Positions 5,514-9,932 of a stretch of 9,932 nt of DNA are shown here, in pieces. Position 1 is the first letter of the stretch, and every line of letters begins with the position of its first letter. The notes under the pieces were generated by a model, which was not told the origin of the DNA, did not search any database, and saw only the letters and a program-made list of their open reading frames with translations. Source of the DNA: JAKEGK01 sp036507695 (GTDB taxonomy: Bacteria; Pseudomonadota; Gammaproteobacteria; SZUA-152). Location of the stretch: assembly GCA_036507695.1 (NCBI GenBank), contig DATCIR010000255.1:1-9932 (forward strand), read 5' to 3'. The position numbers and the translations under genes are program-made.

Positions 5514-7184
5514 GTGTTTATTTCAGGCAATGAGTCGTTGGCGAAGCAAGCGTTACGGTGTTGCGCCGCGGCCGTTACGTTATGGCTGGTTATGGTTGTT
5601 GCCGCCTTGATCAGCCGGTCAATCGCGCCCGTTGACGAAACCCGTTACCTGGCCGTCGCGTGGGAGATGTGGCTTAACCATAATTTTCTGGTGCCGCACC
5701 TTGACGGCGAGCCTTACAGTCACAAACCCCCGCTCATGTTCTGGTTGATTAACGCCGGCTGGTGGCTGTTCGGTGTCAATGAGATATGGCCGCGCCTGTT
5801 GCCGGCCTTGTTCCAACTCGGCAGCCTGCTGCTCACGGTTGTCATCGCGAAACAGTTATGGCCCGGCCGGCTTGACATCATGCGCCATGCGCCTTTGATT
5901 CTGATGACCACGTTGTTCTGGGCGCTTTATACCACCGCGGTGATGTTCGATTTCCTCTTAGTGTTTTTTGTGTTGTGCGCCGTGGTGGGTATCATCCGCG
6001 TATGGAAAGACAACGCCTGGTATTCCGGTTGGCTTCTAGCGGGCGCCGCGATGGGGCTCGGCATACTCGCAAAAGGACCGGTGGTGCTGGTTTATGTTTT
6101 ACCGCCCGCGTTGCTGGCACCATGGTGGATGGAAAACAAATCCTGTTCATGGTTGAAATGGTATGTGAGTTTAGTGCTTGCAACGGCGCTTGCGGGGGGT
6201 ATCGCGCTGGCCTGGGCATTACCGGCTGCGGCCGCGGGTGGAGCGCAATATGCCGGACAGATTCTGTGGAGTCAAACCGCGGAGCGCATGGTGCATTCGA
6301 TGGCGCATGAAAAACCTTTCTGGTGGTATCTGGAAGCCGGTCCATTACTGCTATTGCCCTGGATTATTTGGCCGGCACTATGGCGGGCACAGATAGCGCT
6401 CTATAAAAGTCCGTTTGACGCGGGTGTGCGTTTTGCGATTGCGTTACTGGTGCCGCAATTCATTTTGCTATCCCTGATCAGCGGCAAGCAGCCCCATTAT
6501 TTACTGCCGTTGTTTCCGCCTCTGGCGTTATTGTTTGCCCGATCGCTGTTCACAACAGAGTTCTCACAGCAAGTTACACCCCATTTGCGTCATCCCGTGA
6601 TTGCGGCGCTGGCGATTGCCTTATTGGGCATTACCTTGCTGGTGCTGTCCCGGTCGGCTGATTTGCTCAAGCAATATGCCTGGCATTCCGGCATTTCACC
6701 GGCATGGGGTGTTTCACTGCTGGTGATTGCCGCTGTGGTTTACCGGATGCGGCAACGTTCTTTGCAGCATGCCGTGGCGCTGATGTCGGGCAGCGCGATT
6801 GCAATATGGTTAGTGGTATACCTTTCGGTGATACCTTTGATGGCGCCCATCTTAAACTTGCAAGACGCGAGTCAAACTATTGCAACTTTGCAGGCCAATA
6901 AAATCCCGGTTGCGCATATCAGCCGCTATGATGGCCAATTTCATTTTCTGGGGCGTTTGCAACAACCGCTGCCGTCGCTTATTTACAAAAAGGATGCCGC
7001 CGCTTGGGCGAAGCAACATCCGCAGGGCAGAATCGTTGCTTATTATTATAAAGATGCGAGACCCGACTTCGATAAAATTATTCCCGACTATCATCAACCT
7101 TACCGGGGCGGCCATATGGCGATCTGGCAAAGCGAGACACTGTTGTCAGTTCCGGAAGTCTTGCAAACGGCGCATTCGAACTAG
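5514..7184 (+). CDS. ArnT/PMT-like GT-C glycosyltransferase (polyprenyl-phosphate sugar donor)
   Basis: This is a polytopic inner-membrane enzyme of the GT39/GT83 type, transferring a sugar from a polyprenyl-phosphate carrier to a periplasmic acceptor. In ArnT the acceptor is a lipid A phosphate. The 556-aa length is close to ArnT (about 550). Visible features: first membrane segment about 14-35, then APVDETRYL (39-46) with the acidic DE pair of the first periplasmic loop, DGEPYSHKPPLMFWL (64-78) matching the ArnT KPP motif, and about ten more hydrophobic segments. HYLLPLFPPLALL is typical of the family, and a soluble domain follows from about 460. No L-Ara4N synthesis genes are present, so the sugar is unknown. 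The GTG start has a poor RBS; the true start could be slightly different. Partner GT2 and LAB_N genes lie just downstream, convergent. Confidence 0.88.
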   Translation: MFISGNESLAKQALRCCAAAVTLWLVMVVAALISRSIAPVDETRYLAVAWEMWLNHNFLVPHLDGEPYSHKPPLMFWLINAGWWLFGVNEIWPRLLPALFQLGSLLLTVVIAKQLWPGRLDIMRHAPLILMTTLFWALYTTAVMFDFLLVFFVLCAVVGIIRVWKDNAWYSGWLLAGAAMGLGILAKGPVVLVYVLPPALLAPWWMENKSCSWLKWYVSLVLATALAGGIALAWALPAAAAGGAQYAGQILWSQTAERMVHSMAHEKPFWWYLEAGPLLLLPWIIWPALWRAQIALYKSPFDAGVRFAIALLVPQFILLSLISGKQPHYLLPLFPPLALLFARSLFTTEFSQQVTPHLRHPVIAALAIALLGITLLVLSRSADLLKQYAWHSGISPAWGVSLLVIAAVVYRMRQRSLQHAVALMSGSAIAIWLVVYLSVIPLMAPILNLQDASQTIATLQANKIPVAHISRYDGQFHFLGRLQQPLPSLIYKKDAAAWAKQHPQGRIVAYYYKDARPDFDKIIPDYHQPYRGGHMAIWQSETLLSVPEVLQTAHSN

Positions 7185-7215
7185 TGCTATTTACAATGTT
7201 ATCTTAAGCGTTGTA

Positions 7216-7530
7216 TTACATGCCGCCATGGGGTGCGGTCTTTTTCCCCGCATCAACTTCCGCCGGATTCCGGTTACGGAAAATAAAATAAATATTCCGG
7301 CTATAGATAAAAAGTCCCATGGCCTGCCCCAGGATAAACACGGGATCCTGTTTGTAAAGCGCGTAGCTTAACAAGGTGATTCCTCCGGCTAAACTGAAAT
7401 ACCAGAATACAGTGGGAATGATACTCTTTTTTTGTTTTTCACTGGCAATCCACTGCACGATGAAGCGCATGGAAAACAGGGCTTGTCCGGAAAAACCAAT
7501 GATCAGCCAAATAGTTTCAGTGTTTATCAT
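7216..7530 (-). CDS. Small LAB_N-domain membrane protein
   Basis: The 104-aa product matches the LAB_N family (named after the N-terminal region of some lipid-A-disaccharide synthases) as a stand-alone protein. Three hydrophobic segments are seen at about 7-27, 38-57 and 63-84. Family motifs are RFIVQWIASE (22-31), PTVFWYFSLAGG (39-50), LLSYALYKQDPVFILGQ (53-69) and IYSRN (75-79). The C-terminal tail is polar. Such proteins often sit beside DPM-like GT2 and GT-C genes, and a role in moving or presenting the lipid-linked sugar is plausible but is my inference. It starts 2 nt after the GT2 stop with its own AGGAG, implying translational coupling. It is convergent with the GT-C gene, with only 31 nt between their stops and no clear terminator. 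Confidence 0.9.
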   Translation of the reverse strand: MINTETIWLIIGFSGQALFSMRFIVQWIASEKQKKSIIPTVFWYFSLAGGITLLSYALYKQDPVFILGQAMGLFIYSRNIYFIFRNRNPAEVDAGKKTAPHGGM

Positions 7531-7532
7531 CT

Positions 7533-8264
7533 TTATAACTCCTGTGCGTTTACGTTACAGGGGCGCCTTTGCAACCACAGCACACCCGCGAGATCCACAA
7601 TCCCGACCCATAACCGGTCAAACAGGCCGTATTTAGAGACTCCCGCTTTTCGTGGCCGGTGATTGACCGGTACGTTGATAACAGTACCCCCATTGCGTTG
7701 CATTAACGCCGGTAAAAACCGGTGCATGTGGTTGAAATGAGGAATGCTTAGAAACGCTTCCCGCGTAAATAACTTGAGTCCACAGCCGGTATCCGGCGTC
7801 TGATCATGGAGCAGACGGCTCCTGACGCCGTTGGCGACTTTTGACGACACCCGCCGCAGCCAGGTGTCGCGGCGCTTTTGGCGCAATCCAACAATCATCG
7901 TGAGCGGCTTGGCATCGGGAAGGCTGTCCCTGGCCGCGAGGAGTTTCGGTATGTCGGCAGGATCGTTTTGGCCATCCCCATCCATAGTCACTATCCACGC
8001 GGCGCGCGCAAAAAGCACCCCTGTCAGGATCGCGGAACTTTGACCGCTATTTTTCAGGTGGTGAATAACGCGTAATTGCGGGTGCTGCGTTTTTAATGCA
8101 GCAAGGCGGGCGGTGCTGTCATCGGTACTGCCGTCATCGACGACGAGAATTTCATGCCGCGGATCCGCGCGCAGGCAATTAATGGTTTCTTCAACCAGTG
8201 GAACAATACACTCCGCTTCGTTATAAGCGGGGATCACTATTGAGAGTTGCACAGCTTCTTCCAT
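7533..8264 (-). CDS. GT2 family glycosyltransferase, DPM1-like (polyprenyl-phosphate sugar synthase)
   Basis: A cytoplasmic enzyme, probably membrane-associated, that transfers a sugar from a nucleotide donor to polyprenyl phosphate. In a 243-aa product numbered from ATG 8264, the GT-A motifs are IPAYNEAE (11-18), VVDDGSTDDS (41-50) and MDGDGQNDP (94-102, the metal-binding DxD). RKAGVSKYG comes later, followed by the amphipathic C-terminal segment RLWVGIVDLAGVLWL typical of DPM1-like enzymes lacking a multi-TM tail. An upstream in-frame TTG at 8270 would add two residues, but AAGGAT (8276-8271) sits 6 nt before ATG 8264 and almost touches the TTG, so the ATG is preferred. First gene of a two-gene unit with LAB_N. 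It could supply the donor for the GT-C enzyme. Confidence 0.92.
   Translation of the reverse strand: MEEAVQLSIVIPAYNEAECIVPLVEETINCLRADPRHEILVVDDGSTDDSTARLAALKTQHPQLRVIHHLKNSGQSSAILTGVLFARAAWIVTMDGDGQNDPADIPKLLAARDSLPDAKPLTMIVGLRQKRRDTWLRRVSSKVANGVRSRLLHDQTPDTGCGLKLFTREAFLSIPHFNHMHRFLPALMQRNGGTVINVPVNHRPRKAGVSKYGLFDRLWVGIVDLAGVLWLQRRPCNVNAQEL
7539..7543 (-). promoter_or_regulatory. RBS of the LAB_N gene inside the end of the GT2 gene
   Basis: AGGAG on the minus strand lies within the last codons of the upstream GT2 gene, 8 nt before the LAB_N ATG. This supports coupled translation of the two genes. Confidence 0.75.
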
Positions 8265-8355
8265 GATCAAATCCTTGCGGGACGCGCTCCAATAGCTATA
8301 AATATTTTTGTCTCGTCAGAAAAATCTGTGGGCAATCCAACCCTGAAAAAACGTT

Positions 8356-8507
8356 AACGCAAAGGCGCGAAGAATTCAAACTATTACTTAATGCAAGCTT
8401 ATCCGCTGCCAAACGCGGTGGGCCGCCCTATCCGGAATCCAAAAAACAGTACACTACAGTTCTTTAAAAATAATCCGGTTTCCTTTGCGTCATGGCGTCT
8501 TTGCGTT
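8356..8507. repeat. Inverted pair of CGCAAAG-type repeats
   Basis: AACGCAAAGGCGC (8356-8368) faces GCGTCTTTGCGTT (8495-8507); 12 of 13 positions are complementary and the first nine pair perfectly. They bracket about 126 bp of AT-richer sequence. Repeats built on the CGCAAAG/CTTTGCG word are common in bacterial intergenic DNA. This pair could be a small REP- or MITE-like unit, but no target-site duplication is evident. Confidence 0.55.
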
Positions 8508-8791
8508 GAATACCGGTGTTAAGCTGCTCACTGATTTTTCGGGAGACCCACAAATTTAAAGTTTAGATAGAAACAAAAGTTGCCGAAATGACATAGGTCT
8601 ATGAATTGGTGTTTTTCTTTCTGGCACTCCGGATTTACGTGGCATTGGCCGTCAATTAGACAGTGTTAGTCTGCTAATAGTGAGTTCTTAGATTCGAAAA
8701 GCAGTAAATCTAGGTTAGACTTCGATAGATGGAATAAAGGAGGATGGCTATTTCCTTATTGCCTGACTGGTTGAAGCTAATATCAATGGTT

Positions 8792-8820
8792 CCCGTCGCA
8801 TAATCACCTGTAGTGGCGGG
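8792..8820 (+). promoter_or_regulatory. Hairpin in the leader of the Cys-rich protein gene
   Basis: CCCGTC (8792-8797) pairs with GGCGGG (8815-8820), with one G-U pair. A further CAC/GTG pairing is possible inside the loop. The hairpin ends 24 nt before the ATG at 8845, without a U-tract, so it would be a leader structure and not a terminator. Confidence 0.3.
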
Positions 8821-8844
8821 CAAAGAACATAAAGTGAGTAAATT

Positions 8845-9216
8845 ATGAAATTTATTTATCGCGTGGTCGTTGTGGCGTTTTTGGCATTGCCGGTTTTTTC
8901 CGTCTTGGCCGGTGACGACAACGCCGGTGCGAAACCAGGGCGAGGCCCTTGCATGGAAGATGTTAAACGGCTTTGTCCTGAAGCCCGTTCGCGTGAGGAA
9001 GTTCAGGCCTGTATGAAACAGCACAAGAATGAGTTGTCTGACGCCTGCAAGGCGGCAGGCAAAAAGGCCCAGGAGTATCTTAAAGCCTGCCGGGACGATA
9101 TGAAAAAATTGTGCAGTGATGTGGAACGTGGAGGCGGGCGGATTTTCCGTTGCCTAAAAGAAAAAGAATCGTCATTGTCAGAACCATGCCGCTCCGCAAT
9201 ACAAAATGCGCAATGA
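8845..9216 (+). CDS. Periplasmic protein with two GLG1-type cysteine-rich repeats
   Basis: The 123-aa product begins with a clear signal peptide (1-22, cleavage expected after SVLA before GDD), so it is exported. The mature part holds two copies of the Cys-rich repeat known from the Golgi apparatus protein 1 family: C36, C44, C56, C68 and C82, C90, C103, C115, with spacings 7/11/11 and 7/12/11. Each contains the characteristic C-x-x-D-x-K-x-L/LC start and an LS-x-x-C end. Eight cysteines, all in the repeats, suggest four disulfides formed in the periplasm. Bacterial members of this family have no established function that I can name. The RBS (AGTGAG, 6 nt before ATG) is moderate. It stands alone: long leader upstream, convergent with mtfA downstream. 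Confidence 0.88.
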   Translation: MKFIYRVVVVAFLALPVFSVLAGDDNAGAKPGRGPCMEDVKRLCPEARSREEVQACMKQHKNELSDACKAAGKKAQEYLKACRDDMKKLCSDVERGGGRIFRCLKEKESSLSEPCRSAIQNAQ

Positions 9217-9266
9217 GAAAATGGGTCGGAGCGGAGAGAATTAACGCCTTTTTATAGCTACCTTAT

Positions 9267-9282
9267 CCCGGTGCAAGCCGGG
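9267..9282. terminator. Possible bidirectional terminator hairpin between convergent genes
   Basis: CCCGG and CCGGG flank a 6-nt loop, lying between the stop of the Cys-rich protein gene (9216) and the stop of mtfA (9314). Neither strand has a proper U-tract after the stem, so it would be a weak intrinsic terminator at most. Confidence 0.35.
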
Positions 9283-9313
9283 TTCCTCACGAAATGTGGA
9301 CTGGTTCGCGACA

Positions 9314-9932
9314 CTAGATACGGGTTAATGGATCCTGCCGGTAAAACTGCTTGAATTGTTCGTATACCTTGGGATAGTGATGGTTGAGAATGTCAGGCCG
9401 TTCAAAGAACACTTCACTGAATACCGCGAAAAATTCCGCCGGTGAGGAAGCGGCATAGCTGTCAATAGCAATATCATTCCCGGTATTTAGCCGGCTTTGA
9501 AAATCCTGGTACGCTGCGGTTAACGCTTCGACCCATTGGCTCACATTCATGTTGCGATGCAAGGGCGGAAAGCCGTTGGCGTCACCGTTCAGTACATCGA
9601 GTTTGTGGGCGAATTCGTGAATCACCAGGTTATAACCATCGATCGCGCCCGATTGTTCGGCATCCTCCCAGGATAATATGACCGGCCCCCGGTGCCACGA
9701 CTCACCGCTTAATACCGATTTGCTGCGGTGCTCAACACCGGATTCGTCAATAAAAGTCCGCTCCGGGATAAATTGCGCCGGATAAACGATTACCGACACC
9801 CAGCCGCGATACCAGCCTATGCCTAGATTCAGTATCGGCAGGCAGGCCTGCAAGGCAATCAGCAATTTCATTTCTTGCGTGAGTTCAAGGCCACGCGCGC
9901 TTTCCATTGACTTCTGATGCAGAAACACTATC
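9314..9932 (-). CDS. mtfA: MtfA family zinc metallopeptidase (5' end cut by window edge)
   Basis: MtfA is a cytosolic gluzincin-like aminopeptidase. In enterobacteria it also binds the glucose repressor Mlc and so affects ptsG expression; that role need not apply here. The visible 206 residues contain the zinc motif HEFAH (9619-9605) within NLVIHEFAHKLDVLNGDANG and the third-ligand segment SYAASSPAEFFAVFSE. The C-terminus FKQFYRQDPLTRI matches E. coli FCQFYQQDPLQRL. The frame stays open to the window edge, and the segment around 9928 aligns inside the E. coli protein (near its FLQQK stretch). The GTG at 9928 is therefore internal, and roughly 50-60 N-terminal residues lie outside. It lacks the extra C-terminal tail of E. 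coli MtfA. Confidence 0.94.
   Translation of the reverse strand, partial: IVFLHQKSMESARGLELTQEMKLLIALQACLPILNLGIGWYRGWVSVIVYPAQFIPERTFIDESGVEHRSKSVLSGESWHRGPVILSWEDAEQSGAIDGYNLVIHEFAHKLDVLNGDANGFPPLHRNMNVSQWVEALTAAYQDFQSRLNTGNDIAIDSYAASSPAEFFAVFSEVFFERPDILNHHYPKVYEQFKQFYRQDPLTRI

Larger units (their letters stand above)
8265..8844. other. Gene-free region between the GT2 gene and the Cys-rich protein gene
   Basis: No convincing coding frame. It holds an inverted pair of 13-bp repeats (8356-8368 and 8495-8507), a CATAG-GT-CTATG palindrome (8592-8603), an interrupted inverted repeat (ATTAGAC at 8655-8661 with GTCTGCTAAT at 8669-8678) and a leader-like stretch with AAAGGAGG (8736-8743) and a hairpin (8792-8820) before the next gene. 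Promoters for both flanking genes should lie here, but I could not pick one with confidence. Confidence 0.5.

Noticed and set aside
5992..6345. 117-aa and 111-aa frames on both strands within the GT-C gene
   Set aside because: They overlap the well-supported glycosyltransferase frame entirely and have no start signals or motifs.
7185..7215. Possible terminator between the convergent GT-C and LAB_N genes
   Set aside because: Only a 6-bp stem with a G-U pair (ACAATG/CGTTGT) and a 10-nt loop, without a U-tract on either strand.
8710..9024. 104-aa minus-strand frame
   Set aside because: It is antisense to the signal peptide and first repeat of the Cys-rich protein gene; its composition is not protein-like.

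Overview
The window looks like a chromosomal segment from a sulfur-oxidising gammaproteobacterium. The evidence is a soxA thiosulfate-oxidation cytochrome gene beside SohB, MtfA and a selD-mnmH (selU) pair of gammaproteobacterial type. I saw no phage, insertion-sequence or CRISPR structure and no rRNA or tRNA gene. Both ends cut a gene: soxA is cut at its 3' end (left edge) and mtfA at its 5' end (right edge).

Layout. (1) 1-972, minus: soxA, cut. Its N-terminal ~80 residues after the export signal look like a SoxXA-binding protein (SAXB/SoxK) fused to a monoheme SoxA. (2) 973-1669: gene-free and AT-rich, with a candidate soxA promoter, two palindromes and a strong RBS. (3) 1670-3889, minus: selD then mnmH, separated by 6 nt. 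They form a selenophosphate supply and tRNA 2-selenouridine operon with a good sigma70-like promoter. (4) 3890-4218: divergent intergenic region with an exact 19-bp tandem duplication. (5) 4219-5214, plus: sohB, an S49 inner-membrane peptidase. (6) 5269-5505, plus: a 78-aa exported or membrane protein of unknown function with a very strong RBS, directly followed by (7) 5514-7184, plus: an ArnT/PMT-like GT-C glycosyltransferase. (8) 7216-8264, minus: a DPM1-like GT2 glycosyltransferase and a small LAB_N membrane protein, tightly coupled and convergent with the GT-C gene. (9) 8265-8844: gene-free, with an inverted pair of 13-bp repeats and a structured leader. (10) 8845-9216, plus: periplasmic protein with two GLG1-type Cys-rich repeats. 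(11) 9314-9932, minus: mtfA zinc metallopeptidase, cut.

How the genes work together. SoxA, with SoxX presumably outside the window, would start periplasmic thiosulfate oxidation by loading thiosulfate onto the SoxYZ carrier. SelD makes selenophosphate, which MnmH uses to convert 2-thiouridine to 2-selenouridine at the tRNA wobble position. The GT2, LAB_N and GT-C proteins are consistent with a lipid-linked sugar pathway: a sugar is loaded on polyprenyl phosphate in the cytoplasm, moved across the membrane, then transferred to a periplasmic acceptor such as lipid A. The most notable observation is the apparent SAXB-SoxA fusion, with an inverted repeat in its leader that could be an operator or an RNA hairpin.
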